In this document: positions 11,427-21,608 of the stretch, one piece after another
Numbering within the stretch: the first letter of the stretch is position 1
Layout: each line of letters opens with the position of its first letter
Position numbers and translations under genes: made by a program
Source of the DNA: Hydrangea macrophylla
Taxonomy: Eukaryota; Streptophyta; Magnoliopsida; Cornales; Hydrangeaceae
Assembly: GCA_033977485.1 (NCBI GenBank)
Contig: CM066995.1
Span: 46,311,736-46,375,735 of the forward strand
Direction: 5' to 3'
DNA length: 64,000 nucleotides
Notes under the pieces: generated by a model
Databases searched by the model: none
What the model saw: the letters and a program-made list of their open reading frames with translations, nothing else
What the model was told of the DNA's origin: nothing

Positions 11427-12055
11427 GTGGCTAGCCATGGAAATCAAGGTAAATCTGATTCGTCTACTTCTCGAAACCATGATATTAAGTGTTTTAAGTG
11501 CCAATGTAGGGGACACATAGCTAGCCAATGTCCGAACAAGAGAGTTATGGTGTTACGAGATAATGGTGAGATTGAAACCGAAGATGAAGATGACAACGAA
11601 TCTGTGCCACCGTTGGAGGATGCCGATGATGAAGAGTACGCTGCCCAAGGGGATTTGTTAGTGGCAAGGAGAGCTCTAAATATGCAAGTTAAAGAAGATG
11701 ATGAGGCGCAACGGGAGAACATTTTTCATACGAAATGTCATGTCAAAGATAAGATGTGTAGTATGATCATCGATGGGGGGAGTTGCACTAACGTTGCTAG
11801 CACATCTCTGGTGGAGAAATTAGGGCTGTCAACAATCAAGCATCCACGGCCTTATAAATTGCAATGGCTCAATGATAGTGGAGAAGTAAGGGTGACTAAA
11901 CAAGTATTAGTTCCTTTTCGTATTGGGAAATATGAAGATGAAGTTTTGAGTGATGTGGTTCCGATGCAATCTTGACACTTGTTGTTAGGGAGGCCATGGC
12001 AATTTGATCGACGTGTTAAGCATGATGGTTTCACAAATAAATAAAGGACAATCAT
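11427..12055 (+). pseudogene. Element B nucleocapsid zinc knuckle and protease
   Basis: The frame 11427-11975 has a CCHC knuckle, CFKCQCRGHIASQC, then an acidic linker (ETEDEDDNESVPPLEDADDE) and the protease with MIIDGGSCTNVAS. DGGS in place of DTGS is, from memory, the usual form in this chromovirus group and not damage. The frame continues to VRVTKQVLVPFRIGKYED and stops at 11973-11975. The following LLLGRPWQFDR block is read past that stop. The protease would cleave the polyprotein. Confidence 0.82.
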
Positions 12056-12059
12056 CTTA

Positions 12060-13117
12060 GTGCCTTTGACACCGAAGCAAGTTTATGAAGATCAAGTGAG
12101 GTTGCAAAAGGAGAGTGATCAAAAGAAAGAGAGTGAACAAAAGAAAAAGAGTGAGAAAATTGAGAGAGAAAAAGAAAAGAAAAATGCAGCCATTGAGGGA
12201 AAATTAGAGGGAAATCAAAAGAATTTTTATGCAAAAACGAGTGAGATCAAACGAGCGTTGTTTTCCAATCAGCCTATGATTGTACTTTTGTACAAAGATG
12301 CATTTTTAAACACTAACCCAATTGACTCATATTTGCCTAGTTCTGTTGTTTCTCTTTTGCAGGAGTTTGGTGTTGTCTTTCTTGAGGAGATTCCACATGG
12401 TTTACCACCTATTCGAGAGATTGAACATCAAATTGATTTCGTGCCCGGTACTACCATTCCAAATGACCAGCCTATAGAAGCAATCCCGAGGAGACAAAGG
12501 AGCTACAAAAGTAGGTCAGTGAGTTGATGGAAAAGGGGTACGTAAGAGAAAGTATGAGTCCATGCGTCGTTCCGGTGATTTTGGTTCCTAAGAAGGATGG
12601 GACGTGGAGAATGTGCGTTGATTGCCGAGCCGTCAACAACATAACGGTAAAGTATCGACACCCTATTCCTCGCTTAGATGATATGTTAGATGAATTGCAT
12701 GGTTCTTGTATATTTTCTAAGATTGATTTGAAAAGTGGGTATCATCAAATTAGAATGAAGGAAGGTGATGAATGGAAAACTGCATTTAAAACCAAATATG
12801 GTTTGTATGAATGGTTAGTTATGCCTTTTGGATTAACTAATGCTCCTAGTACTTTCATGAGATTGATGAACCATGTTTTGCGTGCTTTCATTGGAAAATT
12901 TGTGGTTGTTTATTTTGATGATATCCTTATTTATAGCAAAAACTTGGAAGAGCATTTGAAGCATTTAAAACTTGTATTAGATGTACTTAGAAAGGAAGAG
13001 TTGTTTGCTAACCTAAAGAAGTGCACTTTTTGCACCGATAAGCTTGTGTTTCTTGGTTTTGTTGTGTGTGCACAAGGAATACAGGTTAATGAAGAAAAGA
13101 TTCGTGCTATCCAATAA
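12060..13117 (+). pseudogene. Element B reverse transcriptase
   Basis: A charged Lys/Glu-rich linker (12060-12250) leads to DLPPIREIEHQIDF-like sequence at about 12400. Reverse transcriptase follows in another frame (12524-13117) with [45 protein letters not shown] and the catalytic [10 protein letters not shown] box. The frame change at about 12525 and a stop at 13115-13117 interrupt it, while all catalytic aspartates remain. It is typical chromoviral Ty3/gypsy sequence. Confidence 0.92.
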
Positions 13118-13747
13118 TGGCCAAGCCCATCTAGTGTAAGTAATGTGCAAAGTTTTCATGGACTTGCTAGTTTTTACAGAAGTTTCGTGAAAGACTTCAG
13201 TAGTATAGCTGCACCAATAATCGAAGTCATCAAGAAAAATGTTGGGTTCAAATGGGGGGAAGAGTAAGAGAAGGCATTTCAATTACTCAAGGAAAAATTA
13301 ACTCATGCACCTTTACTTGATTTACCTAACTTTACAAAAACTTTTGAAATTGAATGTGATGCTTCAGGATTAGGTATTGGCGCCGTGCTTATGCAAGAAG
13401 GAAGACCAATTGTATATTTTAGTGAGAAGTTAAGTGGGGCTGCCTTAAACTATCCCACTTATGACAAAGAGATGTACGCATTGGTTCGAGCTTTGGAGAC
13501 ATGACAGCATTACTTGTGGCCAAAAAAGTTCGTGATTCACACCGATCATGAGTCTTTAAAGCACCTTAAAGTCCAACACAAGCTTAACAAGAGACATGTA
13601 TGATGGGTTGAATTCATTGAGACATTTCCATACGTCATTCGATATAAACAAGGTAAGGGGAACATCGTTGCCGATGCACTTTCTCGAAGGTACATTCTAA
13701 TCTCCACTCTTGATGCTAAGATTCTTGGTTTTGAGCATATTAAATAA
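13118..13747 (+). pseudogene. Element B RNase H domain, with stops
   Basis: Reading through about five stops gives [64 protein letters not shown] and [11 protein letters not shown], the expected order for a chromoviral RNase H. Several stops replace Trp codons (for example before QHYL at about 13504). It joins reverse transcriptase to integrase. Confidence 0.88.
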
Positions 13748-15097
13748 TTGTATCCTTTAGACCTAGATTTTAGTGAAGAGTTTGAATATTGTGAAAAAAT
13801 TGCCCATAATAAATTCTATAGGCATGAGGGGTTTTTATTTCGAGAAAATAAATTGTGCATTCCAAACTGTTCTGTGAGAGAGTTGCTTGTGAGAGAGTCA
13901 CATGGGGGAGGGTTAATGGGACATTTTGGGGTAGTTAAAACATTAGCCGTTTTGCAAGAACACTTCTATTGGCCACGCATGAAACAAGATGTTGAGAGGA
14001 TTTGTGGTAGATGTGTCACATGTAGGCGAGCGAAATCTAGAGTACAACCCTATGGCTTTTACACACCTCTTCCAATTCTTAGTGAACCATGGATTGATAT
14101 TTCAATGGATTTTGTGTTAGGTTTACCTAGGACTAAACACGGTCGAGACTCAATTTTTGTGGTTGTGGATAGATTTTCCATGATGGCACATTTTATTCCA
14201 TGTCACAAAACTGATGATGCTTCACATGTTGCTGATTTGTTCTTTAAAGAGATTGTGAGATTACATGGTATGCCTAGAACCATTGTTTCAGATAGAGATG
14301 TTAAGTTCTTGAGTTACTTTTGGAAGACCTTGTGGTGTAAGTTGGGGACTAAGTTATTATTTTCTACTACTTGTCATCCACAAACTGATGGTCAAACCGA
14401 AGTAGTTAATAGGACTTTATCTACTTTGTTAAGGGCTATTATTAAAAAGAACATCAAAACATGGGAAGAATGTTTACCACATATTGGGTTTGCTTATAAT
14501 CGTACCATCCATTCTACTACTAAATTTTCACCCTTTGAAATTGTGTATGGTTTTAATCCTTTAACTCCTTTGGATTTATCTCCTTTACCTGTTACTGAGC
14601 GTGTTAATTTAGATGGCAAAAAGAAAGCAGATTTTGTTAAGCAGATTCATGAGAAAGCAAGGCTCAATATTGAGCGAAGAACGGAGCAATATGCAACGCA
14701 AGCTAACAAAGGGCGACGCAATATCATCTTTGAACCCGGAGATTGGGTTTGGGTACACATGCGAAAAGAAAGATTTCCTGCACAAAGGCGTTCTAAATTG
14801 CTTCCCCGAGGCGATGGTCCTTTTCAAGTTCTTGAGCGCATCAATGATAATGCCTAAAAGCTAGAGTTGCCTGGTGAGTATAATGTTAGTACTACTTTCA
14901 ATGTTGCTGATTTATCTCCTTTTGATGTAGGTGACGATTTGAGGATAAATCCTTTTCAAGAGGAGGGGAATGATGAGAACATGGCGGCTAGCACAAGATG
15001 GAATGCGGACCCGAACCACATGCCAATTGGTTCAGTTACAAAGGCACGAGCAAAATGGTTCAAGGACAATCTCAATGGGCTGGTTCAACAAATTTAG
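13748..15097 (+). pseudogene. Element B integrase, C-terminus running into the 3' LTR
   Basis: The 369-aa frame 13748-14857 has an HHCC zinc domain ([10 protein letters not shown] with CGRCVTC), the core with [20 protein letters not shown] and DGQTEVVNR giving the D,D,E residues, and a C-terminal [17 protein letters not shown] module. A TAA at 14855-14857 interrupts NDNAYKLELP-like sequence. The same frame then runs from 14867 through LSPFDVGDDLR across the LTR boundary at 14971 to a stop at 15097, adding MPIGSVTKARAKWFKDNLNG from LTR sequence. No chromodomain is evident. Protein-coding LTR ends are described in CRM chromoviruses. Confidence 0.88.
14957..14970 (+). promoter_or_regulatory. Element B polypurine tract
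   Basis: CAAGAGGAGGGGAA abuts the 3' LTR and would prime plus-strand synthesis. It lies inside the extended polyprotein frame. Confidence 0.8.
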
Positions 15098-15601
15098 GTT
15101 GAGACTAATCTTTGTGGCCCAAAAGAGGATACTAGTGATCCACAAGGCTGGGTGTCCTGGATTCAAGCTCTAGAATAAATTATAGGCTTGCATGCCAACT
15201 TAGGAACTTTTCATATTTGTTAGTTTGTTTTGATTTTAGTTTTGGGGTGAATTATATTAGGCCATAATATTTTGTAAGCTTATAGGGCCCAACCATAAGC
15301 CTCAGCTATTTAAACAGTTTAGGGTTTGTAATATTCAGTTTTGATCATTAATAATATTGTGAGAGTTTTCTCATTGGTTCTTTGAAGAACTATTCAAACT
15401 CATCATATTTACTCTGTGGCGTTCATACCTGGACTTCTCAATCGAGTTTTCCATCCTTGATTGTGGCGTCTTCATCCTTTATACCAAGGTTCGCATCTAT
15501 TATAGGTGTTGGTTGCGGTTTTCATTTGAATCTGACAGTAGAATGGTCCGAGGCATTAATCGTGTTACGGGTTTTGTCACATTGTTGGCGAGTTCGTATC
15601 A
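14971..15601 (+). repeat. Element B 3' LTR
   Basis: It begins TGATGAGAAC and ends GTATCA. It differs from the 5' copy by scattered substitutions and short indels, so the insertion is not recent. It is followed by the target duplication gatgt. Confidence 0.95.
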
Positions 15602-15606
15602 GATGT

Positions 15607-16220
15607 CTAGGATGTTGACCCCTAAGGCAGTGGTGGTTCTTAGAGCACAAACATTCAAGGCAGAGCCTGTATTGACTAGATAGAATGGTACTTGCTACCC
15701 CTTGCACCCAATAGTGATGTACAAAGCTTTGTTATGTGCATATCCTTCCAGCAATAAATCCTCATTGAAAAAGGTAATGACTGGGTCAGGGGTGAGTGTG
15801 CCCAAGAAAGCCACCATATCTTCCGGTGTGGCATCAATGGGGACCTCAATTCCAGCCAAGGCATTTAACACGGCTTGTCTATGCTTGTTGGATGTCACCA
15901 TGATGTCCCACATTGAGAGGTGTGCTTGAGTTTTCTTCAATTGCTTTATCAACTCATTATCCTCTTCGATGACCTCATCCATTTTTCCATTTCCCTTGTC
16001 TTTGACTGGTCCTTTCTTGATAGTGACAGGCTATGGAGGCTGATAATGACGGCCCAACCTAGTCAAATGTTTAATCTCGGCAGGAGTAAGTCCTTCTACA
16101 GTCCCATCTTCTTTGAACCAATCGCAATCCATTCCCACAAATGGTTTCTCCAGCTCGTTCCAGATGGAGGGATCATTTTCTTTGTTGGGATCATACCATT
16201 TGAGGTCTACTGATTCGAGG
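15607..16220 (-). pseudogene. Element A protease N-terminal part and upstream linker
   Basis: The minus-strand frame 15695-15982 reads MDEVIEEDNELIKQLKKTQ, MVTSNKHRQAVLNALAGIEV and YAHNKALYITIGCKG. A stop follows, then YLVNTGSALNVCALRTTTALGV. This is the Tat-type protease and its lead-in. The catalytic Asp of DTG reads Asn (VNTG), and the stop before it is a second lesion. Upstream is gag-protease linker sequence (WYDPNKENDPS, GTVEGLTPAEIKHLTRLGRHY). It ends abruptly at the start of element C's LTR. Confidence 0.85.
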
Positions 16221-16600
16221 TGAAAAGTGCATATTCATAGCGTATTTAATGGTCTTTTATGCATACTTTTATCCCCAAGTCCCTAGATTTAGATGTCTAT
16301 CAATGATTAAGTGTTTTCTATGATGTTGAGACTCAAACATGTGTTTTTACACTATTTTATAGGTCATGGAAAACAATCGTTGCATAAAAGGTGATTCTGG
16401 TGAAGAGAACAACAGAAGTATCTTGGAAAATGCCATTTTTGACAATGAAGACTTCAGATTTGGAAGATTTATCCAGACATATGAAATGTAGATCTTTGAG
16501 TTACGGTCGCGTGGCCATAAACGGGAGGTTAATCCGAGGTCCGAGTGAAAAGTTATGGCCATTCTCCCATCGATGCGCAGTGCTGTCAAAATCAGAGAAG

Positions 16601-16670
16601 TTCAAGCGATTGAGGAGAGTTCAATCGATCGAAGGTTCGATCGATCAAGCTTAGCTCAATCGATCGAACC
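16601..16670. repeat. TTCGATCGATCGAA palindrome array, promoter-proximal (element C)
   Basis: Three near-copies of TTCGATCGATCGAA in 70 bases (AATCGATCGAAGG, TTCGATCGATCAA, AATCGATCGAACC), preceded by a diverged one at 16601. The array ends 40 bases before the TATA box at 16711. Confidence 0.85.
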
Positions 16671-16710
16671 TTATTTTCACCCAAAAGTTGCGTAAACTTT
16701 GTGGGAACCC

Positions 16711-16720
16711 TATATATAAG
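16711..16720 (+). promoter_or_regulatory. Element C TATA box
   Basis: TATATATAAG lies inside the LTR downstream of the palindrome array, where a U3 core promoter is expected. Transcription would start some 30 bases later. Confidence 0.65.
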
Positions 16721-17084
16721 TCGTTTTGACGCCAGACGAAGAGAGGACGCTCCAGAACGCAGAAAACAACAATTTAGGGTAGTTTTAGGGTTAGATTAGG
16801 AGTAGATTAGGTTAGATTCTTATTTTTCTTCCTCATTTCGATTGTTATATTGAAGATTATTGAAGATTCAAGTTGGTTATATGTTTATTACAAGTTATAT
16901 TCAGATTATTCCAGGTTTTCCTTTTCCTTTTCTCTATTTCTTTGTTTATTAGTTTATATGTTATGATTACTCTAGTTTGTTATTCCTGCATTAGTTTTAT
17001 CATGTTTCCGTAGTTTAGACGTTGGGAATATGTGATAAAACATTGATTCCCAACCTCTGCCATGCAATCTTTAGAAACCTTGGT

Positions 17085-17205
17085 CTCGATCGATCGAAGG
17101 TATTTCGATCGATCGAACTAGAGCCATAGTCAAGCGATCGAAGGCATTTCGATCGATTGAAGGATGATGCAGTCCGATCGATCGAGAGCGCTTCGATCGA
17201 TCGAA
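17085..17205. repeat. Second TTCGATCGATCGAA array in the element C LTR
   Basis: At least six units in 120 bases, four of them close to the full TTCGATCGATCGAA, separated by unrelated 8-20 base spacers. This array lies downstream of the TATA box and so would be transcribed. Confidence 0.85.
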
Positions 17206-17843
17206 CTTACTAATTCCTGAGATTATTCTTTTAAGTATTCCATGACTTTCTGTTTTAGAAATCTGTCATCAAATTGTCCCAATAAGCTCAGTTTGTCACA
17301 ACAGTTTTAGAACTTAAAGCCTTAAGGCTATTTTCTTCAATGACTTTTGAAAACCACTTTGAATGCTAACACCATTTAGAGTGCAAGTAATTATCATTGT
17401 TTTAAATTGTCTTCCAATTATTTTAAATCACTTGTGATGATGTAGTCCCGGTCATGAAAGGGCTACTGATTCTTTATCTTTAGAAAAATACGAAATACTG
17501 AAAAGGGATGTACTCCATAGAGCGTTAATGAATATGCATGGTAGATGGTTAGGATTAATGTGGATTCTCGTATTTCCAACACCTTTAGTTTATATGTTTA
17601 ATTAGTTATGGTTCTTTATACTTTAGTCTATTATTTAGTTTAAGTTAATTACTTAGGATTCGTAGAACTTAAAAGCCTCTATATTCTTATTTTCTTTTCT
17701 TTTGCTTTAGGTTATAACTTAGTATATTTTCTTCCTATTCCTTCCCTGTGGGATCGACCTGGACTTATCCAGTATTACTTGCACGATCACCTACACTTGG
17801 GTGTTGCACAAGCGCGCACAACTATTTAGTCGTGTCAAGTTTT

Positions 17844-17861
17844 TGGCGCCGTTGCCGGGGA
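17844..17861 (+). promoter_or_regulatory. Element C primer-binding site, tRNA-Asp type
   Basis: TGGCGCCGTTGCCGGGGA is the site typical of Athila-side Ty3/gypsy elements, complementary to a tRNA-Asp 3' end (family knowledge). It lies shortly after the LTR end. Confidence 0.85.
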
Positions 17862-18015
17862 AGGCAACTTGGTAAGGATTTTACTAAGTTATTTCCAATT
17901 TTTTTTCTTACTTTTCAAAATAATAATAATAATAAAATAAAAAGTTTGGACTTTTTCTCTCACAAGATAAAAATAAATAAATAAAAATTCTATTGTTTAA
18001 AATTTTTGAATAAAC

Positions 18016-18454
18016 ATGTCTTATCTATATTACCCTCCATACAACACAAACATCATGAATAGGTACACTTTAGGTAATGAAAACTATCCCCCGAATTGGC
18101 AAGCACCCACTTATGACGCACATTATCAACCTGAGTGCTACCAACCACCACAATGGGGAAATGATAGTGTTAGTCCCCCATATTATCAAACATATCAAGA
18201 ACCTCAACATGGCGAGTTCTATCAATCACAATGGGGATATAACCAAGATAATAGTGTAGGATATAATAGTAGTTCCCACGATTATCAAATGCACCGAGAC
18301 TTTTCTTCTGGGGAGTCATGAACACAAACACAATGGAAAAGGGACTATTATCAACAACAATGGGGCGAAACTTCATATAGTAATAATGAGGATAATAACC
18401 AAGTTGAGGATAATGGTATGTTAACATTGCTGCTTAGTGAAATGAAAAGGCTAG
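18016..18454 (+). pseudogene. Element C protein 1, N-terminal part (Tyr/Gln/Pro-rich), interrupted
   Basis: The frame starts at ATG 18016, about 150 bases after the primer site, with MSYLYYPPYNTNIMNRY. It is dominated by Tyr, Gln, Asn and Pro (WGNDSVSPPYYQTYQEPQHG; YQSQWGY repeats). A stop at 18319-18321 is followed in frame by a similar segment (QTQWKRDYYQQQWGETSY) and then LTLLLSEMKRL, where solo LTR D interrupts. There is no zinc knuckle or protease. It occupies the position of gag, but I do not recognise it. The low-complexity, prion-like composition would suit a self-assembling nucleic-acid-binding protein; that is inference. Confidence 0.5.
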
Positions 18455-18935
18455 TGTAACAACCCTAAAATTTCTATGTAAATAATTATTTTAATTATTA
18501 TTTTCAGTTAGCAATATTATATGAGTGTGCCTATGTAAGACATGTGTTTGGAAAATTTGAAGTGTTTGGTGGACATATAAATTAAATCATGAGTGAGCGC
18601 GTTTAGTTTGGGAGTTATATTTTATTAATTTATATTTGTTAAAAAAAAAGTGAAGGGTTGATATGTATTTTTGTTATATAGTGTTTACAGGCCTGCGAAT
18701 GTGTTAAATAATGTAATTAACATTAAAACTTAGTACCGGGGTCATGAGTACCCATTGGGCTACTCATTTTAACACCTTGTACTGCATTCTGGGCTCATAT
18801 ATGTCTCTTTTGTGAGCCCACAAGAAGAAAAACGGGATTTATATATTTTTGTGTGTTTTATTTACATGTGTTGTGTGTGTAGTGTATATATATCTTATAA
18901 TAAAAACCCTAGCCACCCAAAAGAAAGAACAGACG

Positions 18936-19023
18936 TGTGTGTGTGAGAGAGAGAGAGAGACAGAGAGAAAGAGAGAGAAGAGAAAGAAAAAAAGAAGAAG
19001 AAAAGGGAGGAGAAAGGAGAAGG
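18936..19023. repeat. GT/GA microsatellite and purine tract
   Basis: Short (GT)n, then (GA)n, then an imperfect purine tract to about 19023 within solo LTR D, just downstream of the likely TATA region. It gives rise to spurious Arg/Glu open frames. Confidence 0.9.
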
Positions 19024-19113
19024 ATTCCGGGTTCGTGGTCACGTAGGGAATCGCGGAGTATTCGTGGTTGTCAATTTTGGATCAAACTAGGTGAGTTAAA
19101 GATTTGTTTTTGG

Positions 19114-19125
19114 GTATATATATAT

Positions 19126-19159
<34 letters not shown>

Positions 19160-19166
19160 GTATACA
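19114..19166. repeat. TA/CA microsatellite
   Basis: (TA)n, (CA)n and again (TA)n of about 50 bases in solo LTR D. Confidence 0.9.
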
Positions 19167-21235
19167 CTAGGGAATCCTATTAGTTCTTGTTAATTTGGTG
19201 ATTTGTTTTAAATTGTGTGTTGATCCCCATTTGTTATTATGGACTGATATAAACATTTATTTTTCTTCTTGAGATTTTATGAATGTGATCTCGGTGTATT
19301 AGGATAGATTATGTGGATAGTTAATTTGATGAATGCACAAAGGAGAAAAATTTTGATAATGAATAAATAATAAAAAAATTCGTTTTTATTTTATTTTAAC
19401 AGTTGCAGAAACTTCAGAAAATTATTAGAAAATCATGGCTTTGAACTTGAACATTCTGTCCGCGTGTTTTATGTAAAACATGATTCTGCACACTTTTCGT
19501 GTTTTAAGTTTTTCCTGATTCTGCACTGTTTGGGCAGAAAGTTAAGATTACAGTAGCAGTTTTCAATATAGTTAAACGTGCAAAATTGGAGAATATGATT
19601 TCTTATTATGTGCTTTTTGTATGCTAATATTAAATGTTGGGTTGAGGTTATTGCACCTAAAATAACTGACCTTATTGTGTGGTCATTTTAATAAAAATGA
19701 GTAAATTAGATATGTTGAATAGTATATTGAGGATTTTGTAATTTGATTGGAAATTATTGAGGGAAGATTATTATGGATTAATTGATAAAACCCTTTATTG
19801 TAAGAAATCAGAATGCATCTAAAAGTTAGAGATGTGATTAGACTATGATGAGACGGAACTATGTGATAAACGTGAAATTCACAATTATTGGGATAATACG
19901 AACGATAAACAATAATTGCAACATAATTCCTTAGTGTTCACCGCTCCCTATTGTGTGATATGTTTTGTTTTTGGTAGCTCGACTTGCTGAGTGTACCTTT
20001 TTGCCAATGGCTTCGTGATCAAGCTGGCCTAAGCCTTATGCTCGGCTTATTTGTTAGACGTGTAGGCATATTGACTGGCCTTCTGTGTGTATACCTGGTT
20101 TGGTTGATACCCCAACCAAACTAGCACCAGAGTGGATGTTGGTAGTATGTCCGGGCACACATGGGATATATGTGTGGGTGTACCATGGAGGGTGGCCAAG
20201 TGGTGAAGCTAGGGAATGCAAAGATAAATTTAAAGTTAATAAGTAATGAACATGGATTATTTCATAAGACTGATAAGCGTGGAAAAATGAATGCGACGTT
20301 TGAGTTAGAATGTGGACGGTTTGTATACGGAATTGTTTGCTTGGTTTATGATCATTCAATTTGCAGGATGGTGGGCCCACTAACGTATTACAGGTTTGGC
20401 TCACCATAAGTAATGGGTAAGTATGAAATTCGTTGTAGCTTTGGATTTCTGGCAAGAAACTACTTGCCACCACATAAATGGAAACTACTCTATTGTCCAG
20501 ATATGTGTGTGGAACTACCTGTCTTGACCCAAGAGTGTTGTAGTGTAATTTGTTGTCTACGGGTTCAAGTTGGATCCCTAAGACTTGTTGTTTTGTTTAA
20601 CTCATACCAGTCATGTGACTGACCCGAGTGTGTTATACATTCGGGGGCGTTTCTATATGAAACGTAGTCGAATGTATTTGTGCAGGTTTAGTTTTTGGAG
20701 ATTTTCGTTGGAGATTCTGTTTGGGTGAAGAGATGGTTGTTGTGTTGTTTATTATTGGAGTTGTACTTATTTTTGTTATACTTGATTGTATTTTATTTTC
20801 TGGCATTGTGGGCCAGTATGTATAATTGTAATAAATATGGTATATTGGGTATTGGGAACGTTGTAGTTACTCTGACCAATGGATGTATAGATTTTATTCT
20901 TATTTATTTTTATTTCCGCTGAACTCTGTATGTGGACATTTTATTTATGAAAATGATGTTTTTTTTTTAATTTGAAAAGTGATATAATATTTATAATGGA
21001 ACTTTATTTCTTTTACAATGAAATGGATGTTTGGGAATACATGTTTAATAATAAAGAGTTTTACTTTAAACACAAGATCACATGTCCTTATTTAAGGAGT
21101 ATTAAATACTGTTTTCAATAAATTTTCTGTTAGCATATGGGAGGGTGTCGCTCTCGTGATTTTTGGTAATTGAATATTAGTCCGGATACAGGCTCTGGAT
21201 TGAATATTTGGTTGCACAAAAATCGAGGTGTGACA

Positions 21236-21608
21236 GCTAGATAGTGCACTAGATAAATTAGAAACTAGATATCAACAAGCATATGCTAGCCAACCTTTAG
21301 AAGACTATACCAGTCCTTCAACACTACAACCTAAATTTCAAAACACTAACAATGGAATGGAATTAGAGGACAATGATAGGTTTATACCGAATGAGATTAA
21401 CAACTCATTCGAGAAAGTCATAACCCAACAAGACCTCCAAAACCAAACCATTGAGCATGAAGTTGTAGAATCATCTTCTCCTCAATATCCAACCCCAGAC
21501 ATCAACTCCTTCACTGCCTGGATAAAGATGCACAATTCCTGTGTCCATAGCACCTCAATAGATGACATATATAGTGAGGAGAGTTACACGGATGAGAATG
21601 AGGTTTAA
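21236..21608 (+). pseudogene. Element C protein 1, C-terminal part
   Basis: It continues the 18016 protein after solo LTR D: a heptad-like DSALDKLETRYQQAY (probable short coiled coil), then an acidic, Ser/Thr-rich tail (ELEDNDRFIPNEINNSFEKV; VVESSSPQYPTPDINSFTAW) ending at the stop 21606-21608. The frame before the insertion and this frame are the same, which shows the parts belong together. The function is unknown. Its end overlaps the start of the next open frame by a few dozen bases in another frame. Confidence 0.55.

Larger units (their letters stand above)
8986..15601 (+). mobile_element. Ty3/gypsy LTR retrotransposon B, nested in element A
   Basis: A complete but dead element of 6616 bp with 633-bp and 631-bp LTRs, an initiator-Met primer site, gag, zinc knuckle, protease, reverse transcriptase, RNase H, integrase and a purine tract. 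Target duplications are tatgt (8981-8985) and gatgt (15602-15606), one base different. The first base of the left LTR is C where the right has T, so the terminal TG has decayed on the left. Removing B rejoins the minus-strand protease frame of element A. Domain order (integrase last) places it in Ty3/gypsy; the integrase C-terminus suggests a CRM- or Reina-like chromovirus, without a chromodomain that I can see. Confidence 0.93.
16221..17837 (+). repeat. Element C 5' LTR
   Basis: It starts TGAAAAGTGCATATTC and ends TCGTGTCA, six bases before the primer-binding site. Only one copy is present, so the left border is inferred from the TG and from the break in element A's reading frame. It contains two arrays of GATC-centred palindromes and a TATA box. 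Confidence 0.75.
18455..21235 (+). mobile_element. Solo LTR D (2781 bp) with perfect target duplication
   Basis: It begins TGTAACAACCC and ends GTGTGACA, flanked by gctag on both sides (18450-18454 and 21236-21240). There are no internal domains, primer site or purine tract, so this is one LTR left by recombination between the two ends of an element. Removing it and one gctag fuses SEMKRL to DSALDKLETRYQQ in element C. Probable TATA sequence lies at about 18884-18900 (tatatatatcttataa). Ty3/gypsy origin is likely from the ends and size, but no coding sequence proves it. Small open frames inside are not convincing. Confidence 0.9.

Noticed and set aside
16601..16670. CRISPR-like repeat-spacer array
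   Set aside because: Units are short, palindromic and variable in spacing, the genome is a plant's, and no cas genes are present.
18849..19170. Arg/Glu-rich open frames over the GA microsatellite
   Set aside because: They exist only because of the simple repeats in solo LTR D.
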